Shown: one piece after another, positions 11,813-25,840 of the stretch
Numbering within the stretch: the first letter of the stretch is position 1
Layout: every line of letters starts with the position of its first letter
Assembly (NCBI RefSeq): GCF_048773025.1
Contig: NC_133569.1
Span: 4,526,001 to 4,590,000 of the forward strand
Length of the DNA: 64,000 nt
Direction: 5' to 3'
Origin: Camelus bactrianus
Taxonomy: Eukaryota; Chordata; Mammalia; Artiodactyla; Camelidae
Notes under the pieces: model-generated
Told to the model about the DNA's origin: nothing
What the model saw: the letters and a program-made list of their open reading frames with translations, nothing else
Databases searched by the model: none
Made by a program: the position numbers and the translations under genes

Positions 11813-13055
11813 AGTTTCTCCTGCAACCCGTTCCCTTTGTGCTAGATGAACGAACGTCTCTCTACATGCTCAGTTCTGAGAGATAACTGTGTGTGAAGCC
11901 GTCCTTCGCCTAGCTTGTTGGGAACACAAAGTTTCTCTTTAGTAGCAAACTCCACTCCATACATATATATGGGGAGGTACTAGCACAAACTCGGTTTTAC
12001 AGTGAAAACTGCAGGAACTTCAAACCGGCACTAGTAAACAGACTGAGAAACGAGAGTAAAAGTTTCCCCTGCAACCCGTTCCATTTGTGCTAGATGAACG
12101 AACGTCTCTCTACATGCTCAGTTCTGAGAGATAACTGTGTGTGAAGTCGTCCTTCAGCTAGCTTGTTGGGAACACAAAGTTTCTCTTCAGTTGCAAACTC
12201 CACTCCATACATATATATGGGGAGGTACTAGCTCCAACTCGGTTTTACAGTGAAAACCTCAGGAACTTCAAACCGGCACTAGGAAACAGACCGAGAAACC
12301 AGAGTAAAAGTTTTTCCTGCAACCCGTTCCCTTTGTGCTAGATGAACGAACGTCTCTCCACATGCTCAGTTCAGAGAGATAAGTGTGTGTGAAAGCCGTC
12401 CTTCACCTATCTTGTTGGGAACACAAAGTTTCTCTTCAGTTGCAATCCCCTCTACATACATATATATGGGGAGGTACTAGCTCCAACTCGGTTTTACAGT
12501 GAAAACTGCAGGAACTTCAAACCGGCACTAGGAAACAGACCGAGAAACCAGAGTAAAAGTTTCTCCTGCAAACTTTTCCCTTTGTGCTAGATGAACGAAC
12601 GTTTCTGCACATGCTCAGTTCTGAGAGATAAGTGTGTGTGAAAGCGGTCCTTCACCTAGCTTGTTGGGAACGCAAAGTTTCTCTTCAGTTGCAAACTCCA
12701 CTACATACATATATATGGGGAGGTACTAGCTCCAACTAGGTTTTACAGTGAAAACTGCAGGAACTTCAAACCGGCACTAGGAAACAGACTGAGAAACCAG
12801 AGTAAAAGTTTCTCCTTCAACCCGTTCCCTTTGACCTAGATGAACGAACGTCTCTCCACATGCTCAGTTCTGAGAGATAATTGTGTGTGAAAGCCGTCCT
12901 TCAACTAGCTTGTTGGGAACACAAAGTTTCTCTTCAGTTGCAAACTCCACTCCATACATATATATGGGGTGGTACTAGCTCCAACTAGGTTTTACAGTGA
13001 AAACTGCAGGAACTTCAAACCGGCACTAGGAAACAGACTGAGGAACCAGGGTAAA
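11813..13055. repeat. 5-monomer tandem duplication, copy 2
   Basis: This is a near-perfect repeat of the preceding 1243 bp. It ends in a monomer with GAACCAGGGTAAAAG (near 13040), the same feature that ends copy 1 near 11800. Few substitutions separate the copies, for example GAACGAACG here versus GAACGAAAG near 11350, so the duplication is recent compared with the spread between ordinary monomers. Confidence 0.9.
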
Positions 13056-15300
13056 AGTTTCTCCTGCAACCCGTTCCCTTTGTGCTAGATGAACGAACGT
13101 CTCTCCACATGCTCAGTTCTGAGAGATAAGTGTGTGTGAAAGCCGTCCTTCACCTAGCTTGTTGGGAACACAAATTTTCTCTTCAGTTGCAAACCCCACT
13201 CCATACATATATATGGGGTGGTACTAGCTCCAACTCGGTTTTACAGTGAAAACTGCAGGAGCTTCTAACCAGCACTAGGAAACAGACTGAGAATCCAGAG
13301 TAAAAGTTTCCACTGCAACCCGTTCCATTTGTGCTAGATGAACGAACGTCTCTCCACATGCTCAGTTCTGAGAGATAATTGTGTGTGAAATCCGTCCTTC
13401 ACCTAGCTTGTTGGGAACACAAAGTTTCTCTTCAGTTGCAAACTCCACTCCATACATATATATGGGGAGGTACTAACACCAACTCGGTTTTACAGTGAAA
13501 ACTGCAGGAAATTCAAACCGGCACTAGGAAACAGACTGAGAAACCAGAGTAAAAGTTTATCCTGCAACCCGTTCCGTTTGTGCTAGATGAACGAACGTCT
13601 CTCCACATGCTCAGTTCTGAGAGATAATTGTGTGTGAAAGCCTTCCTTCACCTAGCTTTTTGGGAACACAAAGTTTCTCTTCAGTTGCAAACTCCACTCC
13701 ATACATATATCTAGGGAGGTACTAGCTCCAACTCGGTTTTACAGTGAAAACTGCAGGAACTTCAAACCGGCACTAGGAAACAGACTGAGAAACCAGAGTA
13801 AAAGTTTCTCCTGCAACCCGTTCCCTTTGTCCTAGATGAACGAACGTCTCTCCACATGCTCAGTTCTGAGAGATAATTGTGTGTGAAAGCCGTCCTTCAA
13901 CTAGCTTGTTGTGAACACAAAGTTTCTCTTCATTTGCAAACTCCACTCCATACATAAATATGGGGAGGTACTAGCTCCAACTAGGTTTTACAGTGAAAAC
14001 TGCAGGAACTTCAAACCGGCACTAGGAAACAGACTGAGGAACCAGGGTAAAAGTTTCTCCTGCAACCCGTTCCCTTTGTGCTAGATGAACGAACGTCTCT
14101 CCACATGCTCAGTTCTGAGAGATAAGTGTGTGTGAAAGCCGTCCTTCACCTAGCTTGTTGGGAACACAAATTTTCTCTTCAGTTGCAAACCCCACTCCAT
14201 ACATATATATGGGGTGGTACTAGCTCCAACTCGGTTTTACAGTGAAAACTGCAGGAGTTTCAAACCGGCACTAGGAAACAGACTGAGAATCCAGAGTAAA
14301 AGTTTCCCCTGCAACCCGTTCCATTTGTGCTAGATGAACGAACGTCTCTCCACATGCTCAGTTCTGAGAGATAAGTGTGTGTGAAAGCCGTCCTTCACCT
14401 AGCTTGTTCGGAACACAAAGTTTCTCTTCAGTTGCAAACTCCACTCCATACATATATATGGGGAGGTACAAGCTCCAACTCGGTTTTACAGTGAAAAATG
14501 CAGGAACTTCAAACCGGCACTAGGAAACAGACTGAGAAACCAGAGTAAAAGTTTCTCCTGCAACCCGTTCCCTTTGTCCTAGATGAACGAACGTCTCTCC
14601 ACATGCTCAGTTCTGAGAGATAATTGTGTGTGAAAGCCGTCCTTCAACTAGCTTGTTGGGAACACAAAGTTTCTGCTCAGTTGCAAACTCCACTCCATAC
14701 ATATATATTGGGAGGTACAAGCTCCAACTAGGTTTTACAGTGAAAACTGCAGGAACTTCAAACCGGCACTAGGAAACAGAATGAGGAACCAGGGTAAAAG
14801 TTTCTCCTGCAACCCATTCCCTTTGTGCTAGATGAACGAACGTCTCTCCACATGCTCAGTTCTGAGAGATAAGTGTGTGTGAAAGCCGTCCTTCACCTAG
14901 CTTGTTGGGAACACAAATTTTCTCTTCAGTTGCAAACCCACTCCATACATATATATGGGGTGGTACTAGCTGCAACTCGGTTTTACAGTGAAAACTGCAG
15001 GAGCTTCAAACCGGCACTAGGAAACAGACTGAGAATCCAGAGTAAAAGTTTACACTGCAACCCGTTCCATTTGTGCTAGATGAACGAACGTCTCTCCACA
15101 TGCTCAGTTCTGAGAGATAAGTGTGTGTGAAAGCCGTCCTTCACCTAGCTTGTTCGGAACACAAAGTTTCTCTTCAGTTGCAAACTCCACTCCATACATA
15201 TATATGGGGAGGTACTAGCTCCAACTCGGTTTTACAGTGAAAACTGCAGGAACGTCAAACCGGCACTAGGAAACAGATTGAGAAACCAGAGTAAAATTTC
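13055..15300. repeat. 4-plus-3-monomer repeats with CCAGGG and GGGGTGG markers
   Basis: A monomer with ACAAATTTTCTC, AAACCCCACTCC and GGGGTGGTACTAGC occurs at 13191, 14187 and 14934 (measured at AAACCC), that is 996 and 747 bp apart, or four and three monomers. Each is preceded by a unit carrying GAACCAGGGTAAAAG. This looks like a 4-monomer duplication followed by a copy that lost one monomer. Related units recur near 21151 and 25626. CAAT- and GAAG-type monomers are absent here. Confidence 0.75.
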
Positions 15301-17190
15301 TCCTGCAACCAGTTCCCTTTGTGCTAGATGAACGAAAGTCTCTCCACATGCTCAGTTCTGAGAGATAAGTGTGTGTGAAAGCCGTCCTTCACCTAGCTTG
15401 TTGGTAACACAAAGTTTCTCTTCAGTTGCAAACTCCACTCCATACATATATATGGGGAGGTACTAGCTCCAAATCGGTTTTACAGTGAAAACTGCAGGAA
15501 CTTCAAACCGGCACTAGGAAACAGACTGAGAAACCAGAGTAAAATTTCTCCTGCAACCAGTTCCTTTTGTGCTAGATGAACGAACGTCTCTCCACATGCT
15601 CAGTTCTGAGACATAAGTGTCTGTGAAAGCCGTCCTTCACATAGCTTGTTGGGAACACAAAGTTTCTCTTCAGTTGCAAACCTCACTGCGTACATATATA
15701 TGGGGAAGTACTAGCCCCAACTCGGTTTTACAGTGAAAACTGGAGGAACTTCAAACCGGCATTAGGAAACAGACTGAGAAACCAGAGTAATAGTTTCTCC
15801 TGCAACCCGTTCCCTTTGTGCTAGATGAACGAACGTCTCTCCACATGCTCAGTTCTGAGAGATAAGTGTGTGTGAAAGCCGTCCTTCACCTATCTTGTTG
15901 GGAACACAAAGTTTCTCTTCAGTTGCAAACTCCACTCCGTACATATATATGGGGAGGTACTAGCTCCAACTCGGTTTTACAGTGAAAACTGCAGGAACTT
16001 CAAACCGGCACTAGGAAACAGACTGAGAAACCAGAGTAAAAGTTTATCCTGCAACCCGTTCCCTTTGTGCTAGATGAACGAACATCTCTCCACATGCTCA
16101 GTTCTGAGAGATAAGTGAGTGTGAAAGCCGTCCTTCATCTAGCTAGTTGGGATCACAAAGTTTCTCTTCAGTTGCAAACTCCACTCCATACATATATATG
16201 GGGAGGTACTAGCACCAACTCGGTTTTACAGTGATAACTGCAGGAACTTCAAACCGGCACTAGGAAACAGACTGAGAAACCAGAGTAAAAGTTTCTCCTG
16301 CAACCCGTTCCATTTGTGCTAGATGAACGAACGTCTCTCCAGATGCTCAGTTCTGAGAGATAACTGTGTGTGAAGCCGTCCTTCACCTAGCTTGTTGGGA
16401 ACACAAAGTTTCTCTTCAGTTGCAAACCCCACTACATACATATATATGGGGAGGTACTAGCTCCAACTCGGTTTTACAGTGAAAACTGCAGGAACTTCAA
16501 ACCGGCACTAGGAATCAGACCGAGAAACCAGAGTAAAAGTTTCTCCTGCAACCCGTTCCCTTTGTGCTAGATGAACGAACGTCTTTCCACATGCTCAGTT
16601 CTGAGAGATAAGTGTGTGTGAATGCAATCCTTCACCTAGCTTGTTGGGAAAACAAAGTTTCTCTTCAGTAGCAAACTCCACTACATACATATATATGGGG
16701 AGTTACTAGCTCCAACTCGGTTTTACAGTGACAACTGCAGGAACTTCAAACCAGCACTAGGAAACAGACCGAGAAACCAGAGTAAAAGTTTCTCCTGCAA
16801 CCCGTACCCTTTGTGCTAGATGAACGAACGTCTCTCCACATGCTCAGTTCTGAGAGATAAGTGTGTGTGAAAGCAATACTTCACATAGCTTCTTGGGAAC
16901 ACAAAGTTTCTCTTCAGTTGCATACTCCCCTCCATACATATATATGGGTAGGTACAAGCTCAAACCCGATTTTGCAGTGAAAACTGCAGGAACTTCAAAC
17001 CGGCACTAGGAAACAGACCGAGAAACCACAGTAAAAGTTTCTCCTGCAACCCTTTCCCTTTGTGCTAGATGAACGAACGTCTCTCCACATGCTCAGTTCT
17101 GAGATATAATTGTGTGTGAAAGCAATCCTTCACCTAGCTTGTTGGGAACACAAAGTTTCTCTTCAGTTGCAAACTCCACTACATACATAT
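15300..17190. repeat. Mixed monomers between blocks
   Basis: There are about eight monomers. The left part has the variants TTGGTAACAC (near 15403), GTGTCTGTGAAAG with CACATAGC (near 15620), and GTGATAACTGCAGG (near 16230). The same combination recurs near 21.6-22.0, 40.5-41.6 and 45.2-46.3 kb, in whole or in part. From about 16.3 kb the GAAG and CAAT types return. I see nothing here but satellite. Confidence 0.8.
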
Positions 17191-20100
17191 ATATCGGGAT
17201 GTACAAGCTCCAACACGGTTTTACAGTGAAAACTGCAGGAACTTCAAACCGGCACTAGGAAACAGACTGAGAAACCAGAATAAAATTTTCTCCTGCAAAC
17301 CGTTCCCTTTGTGCTAGATGAACGAACGTCTCTCTACATGCTCAGTTCTGAGAGATAACTGTGTGTGAAGCCGTCCTTCCCCTAGCTTGTTGGGAACACA
17401 AAGTTTCTCTTCAGTTGCAAACTCCACTCCATACATATATATGGGGAGGTACTAGCTCCAACTCTGTTTTACAGTGAAAACTGCAGGAACTTCAAACCGG
17501 CACTAAGAAACAGACTGAGAAGCCAGAGTAAAAGTTTCTCCTGCAACCCGTTCCCTTTGTGCTAGATGAACGAAAGTCTCTCCACATGCTCAGTTCTGAG
17601 AGATAAGTGTGTGTGAAAGCCGTCCTTCACCTAGCTTGTTGGGAACACAAAGTTTCTCTTCAGTTGCAAACTCCACTACATACATATATATGGGAGGTAC
17701 TAGCTCCAAATCGGTTTTACAGTGAAAACCTCAGGAACTTCAAACCGGCACTAGGAAACAGACCGAGAAACCAGAGTAAAAGTTTCTCCTGCAACCCGTT
17801 CCCATTGTGCTAGATGAACGAACGTCTCTCCACATGCTCAGTTCTGAGAGATAACTGTGTGTGAAAGCAATCCTTCACCTAGCTTGTTGGGAACACAAAG
17901 TTTCTTTTCAGTTGCAAACTCCACTCCGTACATATATATGGGGAGTTACTAGCTCAAACACGGTTTTACAGTGAAAACTGCAGGAACTTCAAACCGGCAC
18001 TAGGAAACAGACTGAGAAACCAGAGTAAAAGTTTCTCCTGCAACCCGTTCCCTTTCTGCTAGATGAACGAACGTCTCTCCACATGCTCAGTTCAGAGAGA
18101 TATGTGTGTGTGAAAGCCGTCTTTCACCTATCTTGTTGGGAACACAAAGTTTCTCTTCAGTTGCAATCTCCACTACATACATATATATGGGGAAGTACTA
18201 GCTCCAACTCGGTTTTACAGTGAAAACTGCAGGAACTTCAAACCGGCACTAGGAAACAGACTGAGAAACCAGAGTAAAAGTTTCTCCTGCAACCCGTTCC
18301 CTTTGTGCTAGATGAACGAACGTCTCTCCACATGCTCAGTTCTAAGAGATAATTGTGTGTGAAAGCCGTCCTTCACCTAGCTTGTTGGGAACGCAAAGTT
18401 TCTCTTCAGTTGCAAACTACACTACATACATATATATGGGGAGGTACTAGCTCCAACTAGGTTTTACAGTGAAAACTGCAGGAACTTCAAACCGGCACTA
18501 GGAAACAGACCGAGAAACCAGAGTAAAAGTTTCTCCTGCAACCCGTTCCCTTTGTGCTAGATGAACGAACTTCTCTCCACATGCTCAGTTCTGAGAGATA
18601 AGTGTGTGTGAAAGCAATCCTTCACCTAGATTGTTGGGAACACAAAGTTTCTCTTCAGTTGCAAACTCCACTACATACATATATATGGGGAGTTACTAGC
18701 TCCAACTCGGTTTTACAGTGAAAACTGCAGGAACTTCAAACAGGCACTAGGAAACAGACCGAGAAACCAGAGTAAAAGTTTCTCCTGCAACCCGTACCCT
18801 TTGTGCTAGATGAACGAACGTCTCTCCACATGCTCAGTTCTGAGAGATAAGTGTGTGTGAAAGCAATCCTTCACCTAGCTTGTTGGGAACAAAAAGTTTC
18901 TCTTCAGTTGCAAACTGCACTCCGTACATATATATGGGGAGGTACTAGCTCCAACATGGTTTTACAGTGAAAACTGCAGGAACTTCAAACCGGCACTAGG
19001 AAACAGACTGAGAAACCAGAGTAAAAGTTTCTACTGCAACCCGTTCATTTTGTGCTAGATGAACGAACGTCTCTCCACATGCTCAGTTCTGAGAGATAAT
19101 TGTGTTTGAAAGCCGTCCTTCACCTATCTTGTTGGGAACACAAAGTTTCTCTTCAGTTGCAAATTCCACTACATACATATATAAGGGGAGGTACTAGCTC
19201 CAACTCGGTTTTACAGTGAAAACTGCAGGAACTTCAAACCGGCACTAGGAAACAGACCGAGAAACCACAGTAAAAGTTTCTCCTGCAAACCTTTCCCTTT
19301 GTGCTAGATGAACGAAAGTCTCTCCACATGCTCAGTTCTGAGATATAATTGTGTGTGAAAGCAATTCTTCACCTAGCTTGTTGGGAACACAAAGTTTCTC
19401 TTCAGATGCAAACTCCTCTACATACATATATATCGGGAGGTACAAGCTCCAACACGGTTTTACAGTGAAAACTGCAGGAACTTCAAACCGGCACTAGGAA
19501 ACAGACTGAGAAACCAGAATAAAAGTTTCTCCTGCAACCCGTTCCCTTTGTGCTAGATGAACGAACGTCTCTCTACATGCTCAGTTCTGAGAGATAACTG
19601 TGTGTGAAGCCGTCCTTCACCTAGCTTGTTTGGAACACAAAGTTTCTCTTTAGTAGCAAACTCCACTCCATACATATATATGGGGAAGTACTAGCTCAAA
19701 CTCGGTTTTACAGAGAAAACTGCAGGAACTTCAAACCGGCACTAGGAAACAGACTGAGAAACCAGAGTAAAAGTTTCCCCTGCAACCCGTTCCATTTGTG
19801 CTAGATGAACGAACGTCTCTCTACATGCTCAGTTCTGAGAGATAACTGTGTGTGAAGTCGTCCTTCACCTAGCATGTTGGGAACACAAAGTTTCTCTTCA
19901 GTTGCAAACTCCACTCCATACATATATATGGGGAGGTACTAGCTCCAACTCGGTTTTACAGTGAAAACCTCAGGAACTTCAAACCGGCACTAGGAAACAG
20001 ACCGAGAAACCAGAGTAAAAGTTTCTCCTGCAACCCGTTCCCTTTGTGCTAGATGAACGAACGTCTCTCCACATGCTCAGTTCTGAGAGATAACTGTGTG

Positions 20101-20440
20101 TGAAAGCAATCCTTCTCCTAGCTTGTTGGGAACACAAAGTTTCTCTTCAGTTGCAAACTCCACTCCGTACATATATATGGGGAGGTACTAGCTCCAACAC
20201 GGTTTTACAGTGAAAACTGCAGGAACATCAAACCGGCACTAGGAAACAGACTGAGAAACCAGAGAAAAAGTTTCTCCTGCAAACCGTTCCCTTTGTGCTA
20301 GATGAACGAACGTCTCTCCACATGCTCAGTTCAGAGAGATAAGTGTGTGTGAAAGCCGTCCTTCACCTATCTTGTTGGGAACACAAAGTTTCTCTTCAGT
20401 TGCAATCCCCTCTACATACATATATATGGGGAGGTACTAG
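17190..20440. repeat. Paralogous block A, right copy (about 13 monomers)
   Basis: This repeats the monomer order of 8.2-11.2 kb, offset 8954 bp up to about 20.1 kb. It then contains one extra CAAT-type monomer (CTTCTCCTAGC near 20110 with CAACACGG), so the AATCCCCTCT marker lies 9203 bp (37 monomers minus 10) from its partner at 11201. The nine-monomer internal spacing of TCGGG units (17194 to 19433) is kept. Individual monomers differ by several substitutions from their partners, so this is an older relationship than the tandem duplications. Confidence 0.75.
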
Positions 20441-23400
20441 CTCCAACTCGGTTTTACAGTGAAAACTGCAGGAAATTCAAACCGGCACTAGGAAACAGAC
20501 TGAGAAACCAGAGTAAAAGTTTATTCTGCAACCCGTTCCCTTTGTGCTAGATGAACGAACGTCTCTCCACATGCTCAGTTCTGAGAGATAATTGTGTGTG
20601 AAAGCCTTCCTTCACCTAGCTTTTTGGGAACACAAAGTTTCTCTTCAGTTGCAAACTCCACTCCATACATATATATGGTGAGGTACTAGCTCCAACTCGG
20701 TTTTACAGTGAAAACTGCAGGAACTTCAAACCGGCACTAGGAAACAGACTGAGAAACCAGAGTAAAAGTTTCTCCTGCAACCCGTTCCCTTTGTCCTAGA
20801 TGAACGAACGTCTCTCCACATGCTCAGTTCTGAGAGATAAGTGTGTGTGAAAGCCGTCCTTCACCTATCTTGTTGGGAACACAAAGTTTCTCTTCAGTTG
20901 CAAACTCCACTCCATACATATATATGGGGAGGTACTAGCTCCAACTAGGTTTTACAGTGTAAACTGCAGGAACTTCAAACCGGCACTAGGAAACAGACTG
21001 AGGAACCAGGGAAAAAGTTTCTCCTGCAACCCGTTCCCTTTGTGCTAGATGAACGAACGTCTCTCCACATGCTCAGTTCTGAGACATAAGTGTGTGTGAA
21101 AGCCGTCCTTCACCTAGCTTGTTGGGAACACAAATTTTCTCTTCAGTTGCAAACCCCACTCCATACATATATATGGGGTGGTACTAGCTCCAACTCGGTT
21201 TTACAGTGAAAACTGCAGGAGCTTCAAACCGGCACTAGGAAACAGACTGAGAATCCAGAGTAAAAGTTTCCCCTGCAACCCGTTCCATTTGTGCTAGATG
21301 AACGAACGTCTCTCCACATGCTCAGTTCTGAGAGATAAGTGTGTGTGAAAGCCGTCCTTCAACTAGCTTGTTCGGAACACAAAGTTTCTCTTCAGTTGCA
21401 AACTCCACTCCATACATATATATGGGGAGGTACAAGCTCCAACTCGGTTTTACAGTGAAAACTGCGGGAACGTCAAACCGGCACTAGGAAACAGATTGAG
21501 AAACCAGAGTAAAAGTTTCTCCTGCAACCCGTTCCCTTTGTGCTAGATGAACGAAAGTCTCTCCACATGCTCAGTTCTGAGAGATAAGTGTGTGTGAAAG
21601 CCGTCCTTCACCTAGCTTGTTGGTAACACAAAGTTTCTCTTCAGTTGCAAACTCCACTCCATACATATATATGGGGAGGTACTAGCTACAAATCGGTTTT
21701 ACAGTGAAAACTGCAGGAACTTCAAACCGGCACTAGGAAACAGACTGAGAAACCAGAGTAAAATTTCTCCTGCAACCAGTTCCTTTTGTGCTAGATGAAC
21801 GAACGTCTCTCCACATGCTCAGTTCTGAGAGATAAGTGTGTGTGAATGCCGTCCTTCATCTAGCTAGTTGGAATCACAAAGTTTCTCTTCAGTTGCAAAC
21901 TCCACTCCATACATATATATGGGGAGGTACTAGCACCAACTCGGTTTTACAGTGATAACTGCAGGATCTTCAAACCGGCACTAGGAAACAGACTGAGAAA
22001 CCAGAGTAAAAGTTTCTCCTGCAACCCGTTCCATTTATGCTAGATGAACGAACGTCTCTCCACATGCTCAGTTCTGAGAGATAACTGTGTGTGAAGCCGT
22101 CCTTCACCTAGCTTTTTGGGAACACAAAGTTTCTCTTCAGTTGCAAAATCCACTACATACATATATATGGGGAGGTATTAGCTCCATCTCGGTTTTACAG
22201 TGAAAACTGCAGGAACTTCAAACCGGCACTAGGAAACAGACCGAGAAACCAGAGTAAAAGTTTCTCCTGCAACCCGTTCCTTTTGTGCTAGATGAACGAA
22301 CGTCTCTCCACATGCTCAGTTCTGAGAGATAAGTGTGTGTGAATGCAATCCTTCACCTAACTTGTTGGGAACACAAAGTTTCTCTTCAGTTGCAAACTCC
22401 ACTACATACATATATATGGGGAGTTACTAGCTCCAACTCGGTTTTACAGTGAAAACTGCAGGAACTTCAAACCGGCACTAGGAAACAGACCGAGAAACCA
22501 GAGTAAAAGTTTCTCCTGCAACCCGTACCCTTTGTGCTAGATGAACGAACGTCTCTCCACATGCTCAGTTCTGAGAGATAAGTGTGTGTGAAAGCAATAC
22601 TTCACCTAGCTTGTTGGGAACACAAAGTTTCTCTTCAGTTGCAAACTGCACTCCGTACATATATATGGGGAGGTACTAGCTCCAACACGGTTTTACAGTG
22701 AAAACTGCAGGAACTTCAAACCGGCACTAGGAAACAGACTGAGAAACCAGAGTAAAAGTTTCTACTGCAACCCGTTCCTTTTGTGCTAGATGAACGAACG
22801 TCTCTCCACATGCTCAGTTCTGAGAGATAATTGTGTTTGAAAGCCGTTCTTTTCCTAGCTTGTTAGGAACACAAAGTTTCTCTTCAGTTGCAAACTCCAC
22901 TCCATACATATATATGGGGAGGTACTAGCTCCAACTAGGTTTTACAGTGAAAACTGCAGGAACTTCAAACCGGCACTAGGAAACAGACCGAGAAACCACA
23001 GTAAAAGTTTCTCCTGCAACCCTTTCCCTTTGTGCTACATGAACGAAGGTCTCTCCACATGCTCAGTTCTGAGATATAATTGTGTGTGAAAGCAAACCTT
23101 CACCTAGCTTGTTGGGAACACAAAGTTTCTCTTCAGTTGCAAACTCCACTCCATACATATATATGGGGAGGTACTAGCTCCAACTCGGTTTTACAGTGAA
23201 AACTGCAGGAACTTCAAACCGGCACTAGGAAACAGACTGAGAAACCAGAATAAAAGTTTCTCCTGCAAACCGTTCCCTTTGTGCTAGATGAACGAACGTC
23301 TCTCTACATGCTCATTTCTGAGAGATAACTGTGTGTGAAGCCGTCCTTCACCTAGCTTGTTGGGAACACAAAGTTTCTCTTCAGTTGCAAACTCCACTCC

Positions 23401-25840
23401 ATACATATATATGGGGAGGTACTAGCTCCAAATCTGTTTTACAGTGAAAACTGCAGGAACTTCATACCGGCACTAGGAAACAGACTGAGAAACCAGAGTA
23501 AAAGTTTCTCCTGCAACCCGTTCCATTTGTGCTAGATGAACGAACGTCTCTCTACATGCTCTGTTCTGAGAGATAACTGTGTGTGAAGTCGTCCTTCACC
23601 TAGCTTGTTGGGAACACAAAGTTTCTCTTCAGTTGCAAACTCCACTCCATACATATATATGGGGAGGTACTAGCTCCAACTCGGTTTTACAGTGAAAACT
23701 TCAGGAACTTCAAACCGGCACTAGGAAACAGACCGAGAAACCAGAGTAAAAGTTTCTCCTGCAACCCGTTCCCGTTGTGCTAGATGAACGAACGTCTCTC
23801 AACATGCTCTGTTCTGAGAGATAACTGTGTGTGAAAGCAATCCTTCACCTAGCTTGTTGGGAACACAAAGTTTCTCTTCAGTTGCAAACTCCAATCCGTA
23901 CATATATATGGGAGGTACTAGCTCCAACACGGTTTTACAGTGAAAACTGCAGGAACATCAAACCGGCACTAGGAAACAGACTGAGAAACCAGAGAAAAAG
24001 TTTCTCCTGCAAACCGTTCCCTTTGTGCTAGATGAACGAACGTCTCTCCACATGCTCAGTTCAGAGAGATAAGTGTGTGTGAAAGTCGTCTTTACCTATC
24101 TTGTTGGGAACACAAAGTTTCTCTTCAGTTGCAATCCCCTCTACATACATATATATGGGGAGGTACTAGCTCCAACTCGCTTTTACAGTGAAAACTGCAG
24201 GAACTTCAAACCGGTACTAGGAAACAGACCGAGAAACCAGAGTAAAAGTTTCTCCTGCAACCTGTTCCCTTTGTGCTAGATGAACGAACGTCTCTCCACA
24301 TGCTCAGTTCTGAGAGATAAGTGTGTGTGAAAGCCGTCCTTCACCAGCTTGTTGGGAACGTAAAGTTTCTCTTCATTTGCAAACTCCACTACATACATAT
24401 ATATGGGGAGGTACTAGCTCCAACTAGGTTTTAAAGTGAAAAATGCAGGAACTTCAAACCGGCACTAGGAAACAGAACGAGAAACCAGAGTAAAAGTTTC
24501 TCCTGCAACCCGTTCCCTTTGTGCTAGATGAACGAACGTCTCTCCACATGCTCAGTTCTGAGAGATAAGTGTGTGTGAAAGCAATCCTTCACCTAGCTTG
24601 TTGGGAACACAAAGTTTCTCTTCAGTTGCAAACTCCACTCCGTACATATATATGGGGAGGTACTAGCTCCAACACGGTTTTACAGTGAAAACTGCAGGAA
24701 CTTCAAACCGGCACTAGGAAACAAACCGAGAAACCAGAGTAAAAGTTTCTCCTGCAACCCGTTCCCTTTGTGCTAGATGAACGAACGTCTCTCCACATGC
24801 TCAGTTCTGAGAGATAAGTGTGTGTGAAAGCCGTCCTTCACCTATCTTGTTGGGAACACAAAGTTTGTCTTCAGTTGCAAACTCCACTCCATACATATAT
24901 ATGGGGAGGTACTAGCTCCAACTCGGTTTTACAGTGAAAACTGCAGGAACTTCAAACCGGCACTAGGAAACAGACTGAGAAACCAGAGTAAAAGTTTATC
25001 CTGCAACCCGTTCCCTTTGTGCTAGATGAACGAACGTCTCTCCACATGCTCAGTTCTGAGAGATAAGTGTGTGTGAAAGCCGTCCTTCACCTATCTTCTT
25101 GGGAACACAAAGTTTCTCTTCAGTTGCAAACTCCACTCCATACATATATATGGGGAGGTACTAGCTCCAACTCGGTTTTACAGTGAAAACTGCAGGAACT
25201 TCAAACTGGCACTAGGAAACAGACTGAGAAACCAGAGTAAAAGTTTCTCCGGCAACCCGTTCCATTTGTCCTAGATGAACGAACGTCTCTCCACATGCTC
25301 AGTTTTGAGAGATAAGTGTGTGTGAAAGCCGTCCTTCACATATCTTGTTGGGAACACAAAGTTTCTCTTCAGTTGCAAACTCCACTCCATACATATATAT
25401 GGGGAGGTACTAGCTCCAACTAGGTTTTACAGTGAAAACTGCAGGAACTTCAAACCGGCACTAGGAAACAGACTGAGGAACCAGAGTAAAAGTTTCTCCT
25501 GCAACTCCTTCCCTTTGTGCTAGATGAACGAACGTCTCTCCACATGCTCAGTTCTGAGAGATACGTGTGTGTGAAAGCCGTCCTTCACCTAGCTTGTTGG
25601 GAACACAAAGTTTCTCTTCAGTTGCAAACCCCACTCCATACATATATATGGGGAGGTACAAGCTCCTACTCGGTTTTACAGTGAAAACTGCAGGAGCTTC
25701 AAACCGGCACTAGGAAACAGACTGAGAATCCAGAGTAATAGTTTCACCTACAACCCGTTCCCTTTGTGCTAGATGAACGAACGTCTCTCCACATGCTCAG
25801 TTCTGAGAGATAAGTGTGTGTGAAAGCAATCCTTCACCTA
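20440..25840. repeat. Mosaic of monomers related to blocks A and 13-16 kb
   Basis: There are about 22 monomers. Markers from elsewhere return in mixed order: CCAGGG (near 21008) and AAACCCCACTCC (21151) as at 13-15 kb; TTGGTAACAC and GTGATAACTG (near 21630 and 21950) as at 15.4-16.2 kb; and CTGCACTCCGTAC at 22646, which is 3731 bp (15 monomers minus 4) after its partner at 18915. AATCCCCTCT at 24133 is 3729 bp after 20404. This suggests old block copies that were later shuffled. No gene or foreign sequence is seen. Confidence 0.75.
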
